A DNA stretch of 31,684 nt from Prevotella sp. UBA3837 (lineage in GTDB: Bacteria > Bacteroidota > Bacteroidia > Bacteroidales > Bacteroidaceae). How positions within the stretch are numbered: the stretch's first letter is position 1; the number at the start of each line of letters is the position of its first letter. This document shows, one piece after another, positions 22,540-31,652 of the stretch. The notes under the pieces were generated by a model. It was not told the origin of the DNA, made no database searches, and was given only the letters and a program-made list of their open reading frames with translations. The position numbers and the translations under genes were made by a program. The DNA lies in assembly GCA_002392835.1 (NCBI GenBank), contig DGHX01000182.1, positions 1 to 31,684 of the forward strand. Direction: 5' to 3'.

Positions 22540-22579
22540 ACAGGACGGGCAACGGCTCCTGTGACCTTGCCCGTCCTGT
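22540..22579 (-). terminator. Terminator of the secreted-protein operon
   Basis: A perfect 13-bp stem (ACAGGACGGGCAA at 22540-22552, TTGCCCGTCCTGT at 22567-22579) is followed on the minus strand by ATTTTAT. It lies 26 bases after the stop of the 1,299-residue protein gene. Confidence 0.8.
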
Positions 22580-22604
22580 GGATAATACCTTAATGATGGT
22601 TAGC

Positions 22605-25600
22605 TTACTTCACCAGCACCTTCTTGCCACCGATGATGAGGAGGCCCTTCTGCTGGTCATTGACACGCTGGCCCTGCAGGTTGTAGGCGGCCTGCCGGCT
22701 GGCGCTGGCGTTGCTCATGGCGCTGATGCCAGTGGTGATGTCGTCAGCCTCGTAGCCGATGTAGCTGATGACGGCGGGCACGGCGGGGTCGGCCAGCGTC
22801 ATGCCGAAGGTGGTGGTCCAGCCCCAGGTGCTGCCGCCCTGACCGTCGAGGTAGCTGATGCCGTTGGCATTGAAGCCGCTGGCGAAGGTGGCATCGGCAG
22901 TGATGTCCCACATGAAGATGGTCTCGCCGCCGTCGGTGGTGACGGTCTTGGTGGGAGCCACCTGTCCGCCGTTGTTCTTAGCGTTCAACCACCACAGGTA
23001 GCTGTCGCCCTCGGCCGTGGAGAGTCCGGTAGCCTTGATGACGAAGTACTTCACAGGCTCGGGCAGGTAGTAGGTCTTGTCGGTCTTGAAGTTCAGCGCC
23101 ACGTTGTTCTGTCCGGTCTGGCTCACGGTGATGGTGTTGGCAGCCTGGTCGACGACGACGTTGCTGGGCGAGATGCGGCCGGGGTCGCCGGCGGGCCACT
23201 CGCTGGCCACGAACTCATACACGTACTCCTCGGCGGGGTTCTGCGTGGTGCTCTGGAAACCGATGTAGCTGATGACGGCAGGCACGGCGTCGTCGGCCAG
23301 CGTCAGTCCGAAGGTGGTGCTCCATCCGCCGTCGTCCTTGAACTCGCTGTCGCTCAGTCCGAGGGTTCCGCCGATGGCGATGGTGGCGCAGTCCCATGAG
23401 AGGACGGTCTCGCCGGCCTCGTCGGTGTAGATGTCGGTAGGCTCAATCTGCGAACCGTTGTTGGTGTTGTTCAGCCACCACAGGTAGCTGGCTCCGCTGG
23501 CGGTGCTCAGGCCCTTGCCCTTGATGACGAAGTAGCGGTCGCTGGCAGGAATCTGGTAGGTATTGGCCGAGCGGAAGAGCAGGGCCACGTTGTTCTGGCC
23601 CGTCTGGCTGACGGTGATGGTTCCGGCAGCGTCGTCGGCCACCACCTTGTCGGGGCTGATGCGTCCGGCATCGCCGGCAATCCACTCGCTGGGCACGAAC
23701 TGGTAGGTGCCCTCCTGCTGCTCGCCTTCGAGCAGGCCCACGGTCATGATCTCAAGGAAGGGCAGGTCCTCGCCGGTGCCTTCGAAGTAGAAGCCCAGGC
23801 GTATGCTGCCGCTGCAGCCGCTGAAGGGGAATTCAAACTCCTTCTCCTCGTCCTGTGCTGCCAGGTCGCTCTTGGCGATGGTGCCGATGACGTCGGCCTC
23901 GTTGAAGGTCTCGCCGTCCTTAGCCACCACCACCTTGATGGTGAGGTCGTTCTCGCCTAAGTTCTGTGTCATCAGGCCCAGCTTGGCCACCCACTGCTTC
24001 TTGGCGTCGTTGCCGATGTTCAGCTTCGGGGTGACGAGCCACGAGTTGGTGTCAGCCCAGGGCTGGAACTGTGTTCTGTAGGTGCGTGAGCCCCACATCG
24101 AGGCCCGAATCTGCACGTCGCCGCCCTCTTCGAGCTCGGTGGGCGTAGCCAGCACGCCGCTGTAGGCAGCCCAGCCTTCCATGTCCTTAGCTCCGCTCAG
24201 CGTGAACTCGAAGGGCACTGCGAAGCCGGTGGTGAACTCGGCCACGTCGCTCCAGGGGCTCACCTTGCCGTCGGCAGTGATGCCGCGTACGCGCAGCTGA
24301 TAGGCGGTCAGGCCCACCAGTCCGGTCAGCTCAATCTTCTTCTCGGTCACGGCCACAGGCTCGCTCCACTCCTCGGCGCTGGCCTGCTTGTAGCTCACCT
24401 CGTAGCTCACGATGTTGTCGGCAGCCTGCCACTCCACGGTGACGTCGCCGCCTGCGATGTCGGTGGCAGCCACGCTCCAGGGCTCCTCCACCTCGGGCGT
24501 CTCGTCGAGCTCAATGCGGTTGAACTGCGTCTGTCCGCGGGTGAGGCGCTTGATGTAGATGCGCAGGCGCACCTGCTCGCCGGCATACTTCGTGAAGCTG
24601 GCCTGGAAGGGCTGGAAGTTGGCGCTGGTGGTCTCGGCCAGGTTGTCCTTGTTAATGACGAGCACGTCCTCGAAGGTCTGGCCGTCCTTGGTCACCTGGA
24701 ACTTCACTTCCTCGCCGTCCTGCAGCGTCCATCCGCTGGCCATCCAGCCAGCGCTCATGGTGCCTGCGATGCCGGTCTTCAGGCGTGTTGACTTCGGTGC
24801 GAGCTGTATGTAGGGGCTGAGGTACCATGCCTCGGTGCCCACGGCCTCGTCGGCAACGGCGTTCACCTGGCAGGTGATGTAGCCTGCCCTGGCATTGTCG
24901 GTCCAGATGGCGTTGTCGCCGCCATAGCTGTGCCATCCGATGTAGTCCTCACCCACGGGCAGCGTCTCGTCGATGTTAAGCTTCCAGGGCAGCTCGGCGG
25001 TGGTGACGTCGTTCAGGTCGAGGTATACGGTGCTGTAGCCTCCGTTGCCGTCGCTGCTCCATGCGCGGAGGAAGCAGGGTGTGCCGGCGCTGAGGTCGCT
25101 GATCTGCAGTGCGTCGGTCGACGGGCCTATGTACACCACCTTGCCGCCGCCCTCGATGGCGTCGCCAACGCTGTAGGTGCCGGTGGGCTCGCCAAAGACG
25201 CCGTTGGTAAGGTACTGGTCGTAGCTGTTCACCTCCTGCACGTCGGTGAAGGCGATGAGTATGGGCGAGTCGCCCTGGGCCTTGGCGCTGACGGTGATGG
25301 CGTTCTTCGTCACGGCGGTCACGGCGATGCTCTCAGGAGCGTCGGGCTTGGTCTTCACCGTGGCCGTGGTCACCTTGCCGTAGAGCGGGCCGTTGGCACC
25401 GATGCTGTTGAACGGATAGAGGATGACGGTGTACTCGGTGTTGGGCTCCATGTTGTTGGGGCTCTTGAACGAGGGGCTGTCGTTGAAGTTGTACTGGTCG
25501 TCGTAGATGGCCACCGTGGCGATGACCTTGGCGTTGCCCAGCTCGTCGCCCACGGCATACTTCTTCTTGTCAACGGGCTGCACGCCTTCGGGTGCACTGG

Positions 25601-26504
25601 TGCTGGCCAGCACCAGGTAGTGGTCGGCGTCGCTGGGCTTGAAGGTTCCGCTGATCTGCGACGTGGTTGACGTCAGCTGCAGGTTGCTCAGCGTGCCCTC
25701 GGGCGTCATGCAGTCCTCGGGAGCCTGGAAGGTGTAGGTGGTTCCGTCGGCGGGATAGCTGTTGTCGTTGTAGGAGATGAACTGGTCCTTGGCACCGCTG
25801 GCCGAGCCGTCGAAGGCGTGCACCAGCATGCAGTCCTTGCTGTCGCCCAGCAGGCCTATGCGCATGAAGTTGTAGCTGCCGGTGCGGTCGTAGGGCTTGA
25901 AGCCGTTCACCTGCACTGAGATGTTGCCGGTGGCCTCGTAGATGCGCAGCTGGAAGTTGAGCGTGGCGCAGACGTCGACATCCCATACGCTGGTGGGTGT
26001 GTAGCCCAGGTTCTTGTACTGGATGACGAGCACGCGGCTGCCCTCGCTGCCCGCGAGCTTATAGCTGATCTCGGTGTTCTCCAGGCCCCACACCTTCTCG
26101 CGGAGTGCAATGCCGAAGGCATCGTGTATGCCGTTGGTGTTGCTGAAGTTGGAGATGTTGCTCTGCAGGGTGGTAGAGACGGTCTCGGTGGGCGAGAGCT
26201 GCACCAGGCCGTTGGTGGTCGGTGCGAAGTACTTCATCGTCTGGCCGTTGTAGCTCAGGTCAAAGCCTATGGGGAAGGCTTTGACGTCCTCTGCGGCGTT
26301 GAACGTCAGGTTGCCGTCGGCATCAATCAGGTTGCCGCTGAGGTCAGTGCCCCGAAGGCCCTGCAGGTCGAAGACGGTGGCACCCGTCAGCTCAGTGTAG
26401 GTGCCGGTGGTGGTCTTCAGCTCCCAGGCGAACATCTGGGCGTGAGCCGCCGTGATGCCTAAGAGCGCCATTGCCATAAGAGAAAGAATCTTTTTCATAA
26501 GCAA
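22605..26504 (-). CDS. Large modular secreted protein with FN3 domain, twin repeat domains and a C-terminal GKK-type tail
   Basis: This protein has 1,299 residues, or 1,297 from the second ATG at 26498. A signal peptide ends near AAHAQ. Layout: an N-terminal beta-rich region (about 25-260); further Ig/FN3-like segments (to about 500); a jelly-roll of choice-of-anchor type (about 505-665); an FN3 domain (about 673-760, WQAADNIVSYEVSYKQ); a second jelly-roll (about 765-925); two tandem domains of about 160 residues each (about 930-1090 and 1093-1245), sharing TVSQTGQNNVAL, SYLWWLN and PAVISYIG; and a C-terminal YNLQGQRV...GLLIIGGKKVLVK. No catalytic site is evident, so adhesion or substrate binding is the best guess. 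It is the last gene of a probable three-gene operon. Confidence 0.82.
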   Translation of the reverse strand: MLMKKILSLMAMALLGITAAHAQMFAWELKTTTGTYTELTGATVFDLQGLRGTDLSGNLIDADGNLTFNAAEDVKAFPIGFDLSYNGQTMKYFAPTTNGLVQLSPTETVSTTLQSNISNFSNTNGIHDAFGIALREKVWGLENTEISYKLAGSEGSRVLVIQYKNLGYTPTSVWDVDVCATLNFQLRIYEATGNISVQVNGFKPYDRTGSYNFMRIGLLGDSKDCMLVHAFDGSASGAKDQFISYNDNSYPADGTTYTFQAPEDCMTPEGTLSNLQLTSTTSQISGTFKPSDADHYLVLASTSAPEGVQPVDKKKYAVGDELGNAKVIATVAIYDDQYNFNDSPSFKSPNNMEPNTEYTVILYPFNSIGANGPLYGKVTTATVKTKPDAPESIAVTAVTKNAITVSAKAQGDSPILIAFTDVQEVNSYDQYLTNGVFGEPTGTYSVGDAIEGGGKVVYIGPSTDALQISDLSAGTPCFLRAWSSDGNGGYSTVYLDLNDVTTAELPWKLNIDETLPVGEDYIGWHSYGGDNAIWTDNARAGYITCQVNAVADEAVGTEAWYLSPYIQLAPKSTRLKTGIAGTMSAGWMASGWTLQDGEEVKFQVTKDGQTFEDVLVINKDNLAETTSANFQPFQASFTKYAGEQVRLRIYIKRLTRGQTQFNRIELDETPEVEEPWSVAATDIAGGDVTVEWQAADNIVSYEVSYKQASAEEWSEPVAVTEKKIELTGLVGLTAYQLRVRGITADGKVSPWSDVAEFTTGFAVPFEFTLSGAKDMEGWAAYSGVLATPTELEEGGDVQIRASMWGSRTYRTQFQPWADTNSWLVTPKLNIGNDAKKQWVAKLGLMTQNLGENDLTIKVVVAKDGETFNEADVIGTIAKSDLAAQDEEKEFEFPFSGCSGSIRLGFYFEGTGEDLPFLEIMTVGLLEGEQQEGTYQFVPSEWIAGDAGRISPDKVVADDAAGTITVSQTGQNNVALLFRSANTYQIPASDRYFVIKGKGLSTASGASYLWWLNNTNNGSQIEPTDIYTDEAGETVLSWDCATIAIGGTLGLSDSEFKDDGGWSTTFGLTLADDAVPAVISYIGFQSTTQNPAEEYVYEFVASEWPAGDPGRISPSNVVVDQAANTITVSQTGQNNVALNFKTDKTYYLPEPVKYFVIKATGLSTAEGDSYLWWLNAKNNGGQVAPTKTVTTDGGETIFMWDITADATFASGFNANGISYLDGQGGSTWGWTTTFGMTLADPAVPAVISYIGYEADDITTGISAMSNASASRQAAYNLQGQRVNDQQKGLLIIGGKKVLVK

Positions 26505-26570
26505 TTGATGTTAGTTAATAATAAAGTGAATTGTGTTTGGTCGTTGTTACGGGCATCGCCCCCCGCTGCC

Positions 26571-28202
26571 TTACCGCAGCTGCTTCACCACGGTGCCGTC
26601 GGCGCGGCGCACCAGGTTCAGTCCGTGCTGGGGCTGTGCGAGTTGCTTGCCGTCGAGGGTGTAGTACTGTGTGGGTGCCTGGCTGTCGGCGGGCAGGGTG
26701 CTGATGGCGTCGATGGCGTCGTAGTCAACGTCGTACTTGCCGTCGGGGGTGATGCGGAAGATGTTGATGCCGGGGTTCTTGGCACTGTTGCCCTCGCGGT
26801 AGAACAGGTAGATGGCCTCGGGCTCCACCACGTACTGCAGGTCGCTGACGTTCAGCTCGCGGCCTATGGTGCGGTTCAGCGTGCGGTTGCCGTCCTTGTC
26901 GTAGACGCGTATCATGATTGACTCCTTCCCCCAGGCTGCTAAGTCGCGGTAGATGGCCACCCAGCTGCCGCCGGGCAGTGCGCCCACGCCGGTCAGTCCG
27001 AAGTAGTAGCCGTTGCTGGTGGCGTCGCTCTTACTGGCCACGGTCATGCCCTTCTCGTCGTAGAGGTAGTCGCCGTCGAAGCTGAACTTCTGGTGGCGCA
27101 CCTCGCCGGCGCCGGCCAGCTGACTGGCGTACTGCACCACTATCTCCTGCGTCTCAGGGTTAGCGGCTATGGAGGGATAGGCATGGTCGTACTCCTCGGC
27201 GTTGTAGGCATCGAGGCCCGAGAGTCCGAAGCCCAGCGAGCCGTCCTCGTTGATGTGCTGCACGCGGATGTTGTGCGAGAACTGGCCCATGAAGCGCTGG
27301 AAGGCCACGCAGGCCCCGCCGTTGCCGTCGCTGACGATGCGGTAGTGGTTCATCTCGTAGCCGCCGTAGGCATACTCGTCGTAGATAACGGGGTCGCCCC
27401 ACACCTCGTTCAGGTCGCGGTCGAAGCGGTGCACGCGGGCGCCGTCGGGGGTATCGTCGAAGTAGAGGAAGTCGCCGTTGAGCGAGGGCAGGATCTGGCC
27501 CCTGAGCGAGCTGCCCATCTTGCGCGGCTCGCTCCAGGCAGGCACGCCGTCGCCGTCGATGCGCATCATATACATGCCGGTGGCCGAGTCATCCTGGTCG
27601 GCATCGGCCTGGCTGAAGAAGAGGAAGTAGGTGTCGTCGCCCAGCACGTAGGCATTGGTGTAGCCCGAGTTGATGAATTGGGTGAACTCCACGCCGTCGA
27701 GCCCCCAGAGGAAGTTGCCCTCCTGGTCAATCTTGTAGATGGCCGGGGTGAAGAACTGTGGGCTGTTGTCGGGGTTGGTGTACGAGCTCTCCTCCAGTCG
27801 GGCGTCGGACACGGTGACGATGGCGCTGCCGTCAGGGGCTACGCAGAGCCCGTACTTCGACCACCAGCTCGGTGTGATGTGGTCGTTGACCATGATGGGT
27901 TCGCTGAACTGCGGCACGCCGTCGCGGTCGAGCAGCTGCAGGTAGGTGCGCACGGCCGAGGCCCTGACGCCGTTCACCATCTTGTGGCCCCAGGTCTTCC
28001 AGCTGATCCAGGTCTTCTTGTCGGGCGTGCGGGCCACTAAGGGCGAGCAGGCGTAGTAGTCGCCGCCCTGCTTGGTCTGCCCGTTGTCGTCGACGTAGGT
28101 AGTGCTGTAGATGCACACGGGCGTGGCGTTGGTGTTCCACTGTGCATGGGCCGGGGCCACGGCGGCCAGGGCCAGCAACAATAATGAGTAGAGTTTCTTC
28201 AT
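26571..28202 (-). CDS. Secreted propeller-like protein of unknown function
   Basis: This 543-residue protein has a signal peptide (MKKLYSLLLLALAAVAPAHAQ). The body has repeated Asp/Gly-rich blade-like motifs (QLLDRDGVPQFSEPIMVND, KIDQEGNFLWG, RIDGDGVPAWSEP, FDRDLNEVWGDPVIYD, NEDGSLGFG, VYDKDGNRTLN) spaced 40-60 residues apart, suggesting a beta-propeller. The C-terminal YYTLDGKQLAQPQHGLNLVR is a variant of the tail on its two operon neighbours. It lies 66 bases upstream of the 1,299-residue gene with no promoter between. No enzyme signature is visible. Confidence 0.78.
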   Translation of the reverse strand: MKKLYSLLLLALAAVAPAHAQWNTNATPVCIYSTTYVDDNGQTKQGGDYYACSPLVARTPDKKTWISWKTWGHKMVNGVRASAVRTYLQLLDRDGVPQFSEPIMVNDHITPSWWSKYGLCVAPDGSAIVTVSDARLEESSYTNPDNSPQFFTPAIYKIDQEGNFLWGLDGVEFTQFINSGYTNAYVLGDDTYFLFFSQADADQDDSATGMYMMRIDGDGVPAWSEPRKMGSSLRGQILPSLNGDFLYFDDTPDGARVHRFDRDLNEVWGDPVIYDEYAYGGYEMNHYRIVSDGNGGACVAFQRFMGQFSHNIRVQHINEDGSLGFGLSGLDAYNAEEYDHAYPSIAANPETQEIVVQYASQLAGAGEVRHQKFSFDGDYLYDEKGMTVASKSDATSNGYYFGLTGVGALPGGSWVAIYRDLAAWGKESIMIRVYDKDGNRTLNRTIGRELNVSDLQYVVEPEAIYLFYREGNSAKNPGINIFRITPDGKYDVDYDAIDAISTLPADSQAPTQYYTLDGKQLAQPQHGLNLVRRADGTVVKQLR

Positions 28203-28253
28203 GTTCGTTTTGTTTTTTATGGGTTGTTGGTTGTTATGCTGTTATTTTGGGGG

Positions 28254-28498
28254 AGTTGTTTGGGGGAGTTAAAGGAGTTAAGGGAGTTAAAGGAGTTAAA
28301 GACGATAGACTCTGCCCTTGTTTTCCCTGAGGAATCTCTCTTTGGAGCGAGAGGAGTGACAGGAGTGAGAGGAGTGTAGACGATAGTCTCTGCCCTTGTT
28401 TTCCCTTCGGAGAAGGAATCATGGAGCAACAAGACTGACGTCTTTAACTCCTTTAACTCCTTTAACTCCTTCACCCCCCTTAACTCCTTTAACTCCTA
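28254..28498. repeat. Compound array: 9-bp GGAGTTAAA units, internal 28-bp direct repeats and inverted arm
   Basis: About four GGAGTTAAA copies (28254-28300) face TTTAACTCC copies (28440-28498). Between them are two 28-bp direct repeats differing at one base (28301-28328 and 28379-28406) and a GGAGTGA-type array. The right arm overlaps the stop codon of the 961-residue gene (28496-28498). The array fills nearly the whole gap inside a probable operon. Confidence 0.85.
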
Positions 28499-31381
28499 AC
28501 GCTTTCTGACTCCCTTGCCCCCCTTCATTATAATAATGTGCGAGTCCTCGGTGGCAGGCCGTCCCTGCAGGTCGTAGGCTTTCTGCCCGTCCTGCTGCTG
28601 CGGTGCGGTAAGGGTGGTCACCGATGCGGCGCTGGCGTTGCTCAGGCTGAAGTACACGTCGTGCAGGGGCTCGCCGTAGGTGGCCTGCACCATCAGGCGC
28701 GTCTTGCCCTCGGCGTTCACCTCGTGCAGCATGTAATAGCCGCGGCCCTGGCTGATGCCGTCGCCGCCCTGGTCCTCGAACTCCAGCAGGTAGCAGTCGT
28801 CGCTGTCCAGCGGCAGGTCTACGACCACCTTCTTGCGGGCCTCGGTGTAGGGGCCGCCCTGGCACACCACGTCGCCGGCGGAGTTGAGCACCGCCCAGGT
28901 CGTCTCCTCGGGGTTCGTGTCCGTCATCAGCGTCAGCCTCACGGCGTTGGCAGCCCTGAAGGCGTTGCTGATGGTGAACGTCTTGTGGACGCTCTCGTCG
29001 GCGCTGTTGCCGTTCAGGTCGCTCAGCCACAGCTCCAGCTCGTTGCCCGTGTCGGCATTCAGGGTGAAGTCGGTGTAGTTAGGCGTGCGCATGGTGACGA
29101 TGCCCAGGGGCTCCAGGCTACCCGTCCAGGGTGTGCGCTGCACCTGTCCGTTGATGCTCACGTTGATGGTGGCGCTGGTCAGCGTCTCGCTGCCGGTGTT
29201 GCGCACCTGCAGGTCAGAGGTGAACTGCGGGTTGCAGATGCGGTCAGGCATGTTGAGCACCTTCAGAATCTTTGCGGCACGGGGACTGCCGGTGGGCCGC
29301 GGGGTGTAGGTGGTGGCCAGCACCTGCTGGGTGGCCATGTCCTGCAGGAAGGTGACGATGCCCAGCTCCTGCTGGTCGGTGAAGTGCTCCACGGGCCATG
29401 TGAAGGTGAACTCCTGCGGCGTCACCTGTGTGGCGTCCACTTTCTGCCCGTCGGCGGAGGGCAGCAGGCGCCGCATGACGTAGTTCCACGCGCGCTCGCC
29501 GTTGGCGGCGGGCTGGCTCCACTCCACGCGCTCCTCCACCACGGCGCTGAACAGACGCAGGTCGTTGAAGGCACTGGACTGCAGGTTCTGCACCACGGGC
29601 TTCACGGTGAGCGTGCCGTCGGCGCTGAGCGAGGCCTCCACGCTGATGTCGGCCAGCGGGGCCACGCTGCCTGCGGCGTCGATGTAGTTGTTCAGCTGCT
29701 GCTCGTAGCCCCAGGCCCCCATGTGCTGTCCGTCAACGCGCAGGGCGGGCACGCCGGTGACGCCGTAGAAGTTGGCGCGCGCCATCACCTGGTCGGGGTT
29801 GGCCAGGTAGAAGGGATCCTGCGGCGAGGGGAAGTTATAGTGGTAGGTGACGGCCACCATCTGCCCCATGCGGTCGTAGACGGCCTGGTCCAGCGCGGGC
29901 GAGAACTCGGCGCAGGGGTCGCACGACGTGTTGGTGAACTCCTCGAAGAGCACCAGGCGCTGCCGCTCGGGGGCCGGTGCGTTGCTCAGGCTGAAGTTCA
30001 CGATGTGCGTGGCGCCGTCGTAGTCGCCCTGCAGCAGCCGTGTGGCCCGGCCCTCGGCATCCAGCTGCTGCAGCTGGTAGTAGCCGTTGCCGTTGGCGCC
30101 CTTGATGCCGTCGCCGCCGCTGTCGCGGAACTCCAGCTCGTAGCAGTCGTCGTGCGTCAGGTTAAACTCCTCGGTCACGAACTTGCGGGCCTCGGTGTAG
30201 GGGCCGCCCTGGCACACCACGTCGCCGGCGGAGTTGCGCAGCAGCCACGTCGTCTCCTCGGGCTTCTTGTCGGTATAGATGCGCAGGCGCACGCCGTAGG
30301 TGGCCTGCACGGCATTCTGGAAGGTGGTGGAGCGGCTGTTGCTGACGGCCTCGGTGCCGTTGACGCCGGAGAACCACACCTCGGCGGCGTTCTTCGAGGT
30401 GGGCGACAGCTCGAAAGCGGTGAAGCCGCCGAAAGTCAGCGTGTCGCGGTCCAGGTAGTCCAGGTGCCCCGTCCAGGGATAGGTGGCGGTGGCGCCGTTC
30501 ACCCGAACGTTCAGCGTGGCGCTGGTGATGGCGTTGGCGCCGTCGTTGCGCAGGATGACGGTGCCGCCGAACTCCGGCTTGCAGATGAGGTCGGGGGTGT
30601 CGCTGAGGCTGATGAGTGCCAGCTGGTCGCGGCGCTCCACCTTAGGCCCGCTGTAGGCCGCAGCCAGCACCTGGCGCGTGGTCATGTCCTGCACGAAGGC
30701 CACCACGCCCAGCTCGCCGAGGTCGTCGAAGAAGTCGGCCTCCCACTGTCCCTGCCACTCTGCGGCTGTCGTGCCGGTGGCCAGGGGACCGTCGGTCAGG
30801 GCGTAGCCCTCGGCCGGGGTGAGCATCTTGCGCATGGTGTAGTACAGCTCGCGCTCGCCGTTGGAATAAGGCACCCCTTTCTTGATGTGCTCCTCGATGG
30901 CGGCCACGAACAGGCGCAGCTGGCTGGCGTCGCCGATGTCCGTCAGCGCCTTTGCGCTGGCCTGCACGCTGAGCTGCTGCCCGCTGAGCTCCTTCTGCAC
31001 GCTGATGGTGAAGGCGGGAGCCTGCTGCTGGCTGTAGCTGACGGCCTGGCTGAGGAAGCTGAAGGTGCGCACCCCCAGCTCCTGACCGTCGACGAAGGTG
31101 GCGGGCACGCCCGTCACGTTGTAGAAGTCCACCCTTGCCTGGTGGGCCTCACGGTCGTAGAGGTAGTAGGGGTCGTTCTTCTCGGGATAGCCCGAGTGGT
31201 ACTTGATGGCGATGCAGTCGCCCAGCCGGTAGCGGATGAGCGAGTCGAGCTCCGGCGACCACGACGCGCAGGGTCCGCAGCCCACGTTGGTGAACTCCTC
31301 GATGAGCACCAGCCGCTTCTGCGCGGACGAAAAAGCAGCAAAGCCCGCCATAAGCAGGGCAAACACAACGATTCTCCTCAT
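28496..31381 (-). CDS. Secreted protein with two tandem thioredoxin-fold modules
   Basis: This 961-residue protein has a signal peptide (MRRIVVFALLMAGFAAFSSAQ). Two similar modules of about 450 residues follow. Each begins with RLVLxEEFTN and a CxxC site: CGPC at 35-38 and CDPC at 487-490. Each has GVTGVPA with the thioredoxin cis-proline, a beta-sandwich region, and a Trp/Gly domain with NSAGDVVCQGGPYTEAR and DDCY...GGDGI. The end is AYDLQGRPA...GGKGVRKR, a Bacteroidales C-terminal tail. It resembles secreted Omp28-type redox proteins, so disulfide exchange outside the cytoplasm is plausible but unproven. It is the first gene of a probable three-gene operon. Confidence 0.85.
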   Translation of the reverse strand: MRRIVVFALLMAGFAAFSSAQKRLVLIEEFTNVGCGPCASWSPELDSLIRYRLGDCIAIKYHSGYPEKNDPYYLYDREAHQARVDFYNVTGVPATFVDGQELGVRTFSFLSQAVSYSQQQAPAFTISVQKELSGQQLSVQASAKALTDIGDASQLRLFVAAIEEHIKKGVPYSNGERELYYTMRKMLTPAEGYALTDGPLATGTTAAEWQGQWEADFFDDLGELGVVAFVQDMTTRQVLAAAYSGPKVERRDQLALISLSDTPDLICKPEFGGTVILRNDGANAITSATLNVRVNGATATYPWTGHLDYLDRDTLTFGGFTAFELSPTSKNAAEVWFSGVNGTEAVSNSRSTTFQNAVQATYGVRLRIYTDKKPEETTWLLRNSAGDVVCQGGPYTEARKFVTEEFNLTHDDCYELEFRDSGGDGIKGANGNGYYQLQQLDAEGRATRLLQGDYDGATHIVNFSLSNAPAPERQRLVLFEEFTNTSCDPCAEFSPALDQAVYDRMGQMVAVTYHYNFPSPQDPFYLANPDQVMARANFYGVTGVPALRVDGQHMGAWGYEQQLNNYIDAAGSVAPLADISVEASLSADGTLTVKPVVQNLQSSAFNDLRLFSAVVEERVEWSQPAANGERAWNYVMRRLLPSADGQKVDATQVTPQEFTFTWPVEHFTDQQELGIVTFLQDMATQQVLATTYTPRPTGSPRAAKILKVLNMPDRICNPQFTSDLQVRNTGSETLTSATINVSINGQVQRTPWTGSLEPLGIVTMRTPNYTDFTLNADTGNELELWLSDLNGNSADESVHKTFTISNAFRAANAVRLTLMTDTNPEETTWAVLNSAGDVVCQGGPYTEARKKVVVDLPLDSDDCYLLEFEDQGGDGISQGRGYYMLHEVNAEGKTRLMVQATYGEPLHDVYFSLSNASAASVTTLTAPQQQDGQKAYDLQGRPATEDSHIIIMKGGKGVRKR

Positions 31382-31401
31382 AAGTATCTTAGTTTTTCCT
31401 G

Positions 31402-31409
31402 CAAAAGTA
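31402..31409 (-). promoter_or_regulatory. -7 element for the secreted-protein operon
   Basis: TACTTTTG on the minus strand lies 21 bases before the ATG at 31381, with TTTT at the -33 position. No comparable promoter is seen in the two downstream gaps. Confidence 0.5.
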
Positions 31410-31630
31410 CATTATTTTTCGCGAAGCAGAAAATTTTTCGGCGAAAAAATTTACGGATTGTCACTTTTTTTTTGCTTTCTTTCCGGCCGAGACGCTCCAT
31501 GACTTGCTGACACGCCGTAGCTATTCAGGCCACCTCTGCCGAACAGACTGTACGGCTGGAACAGGTATTGGTAAGTGATGGTGGTACGCTGGAGGCGGCT
31601 TTCAAAGTAGGGCGTTCAATAAGATGTACC

Positions 31631-31652
31631 AAAAAAAATGGCAAAAATGCCA
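31631..31652 (-). terminator. Intrinsic terminator of a gene beyond the window
   Basis: TGGCA (31639-31643) and TGCCA (31648-31652) form a stem followed on the minus strand by eight T (31638-31631). It would end a minus-strand gene located past 31684. The rest of 31410-31684 holds no gene I can support. Confidence 0.65.

Noticed and set aside
28254..28498. CRISPR array
   Set aside because: The repeats are 7-9 bp tandem units without unique spacers, and the two 28-bp direct repeats occur only twice. No cas gene is present.
22605..31381. Type IX secretion sorting domains on the three operon proteins
   Set aside because: The YxLQG...GKK tails resemble sorting domains only loosely, and no secretion-system gene is in the window. 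They are described as a Bacteroidales-type C-terminal tail without assigning the pathway.
28538..31510. A 990-codon open frame on the plus strand opposite the 961-residue gene
   Set aside because: It is the antisense frame of a GC-rich gene with strong protein motifs. Its translation is Val/His/Leu-rich with no domain or signal, as for similar antisense frames opposite the dgt, FadL-like and 1,299-residue genes.
31451..31615. Minus-strand open frame (YFESRLQRTTITYQYLFQPY...) near the right edge
   Set aside because: It looks protein-like but lacks a start codon, begins after a TGA and lies downstream of an intrinsic terminator. It may be a remnant but cannot be supported as a gene.
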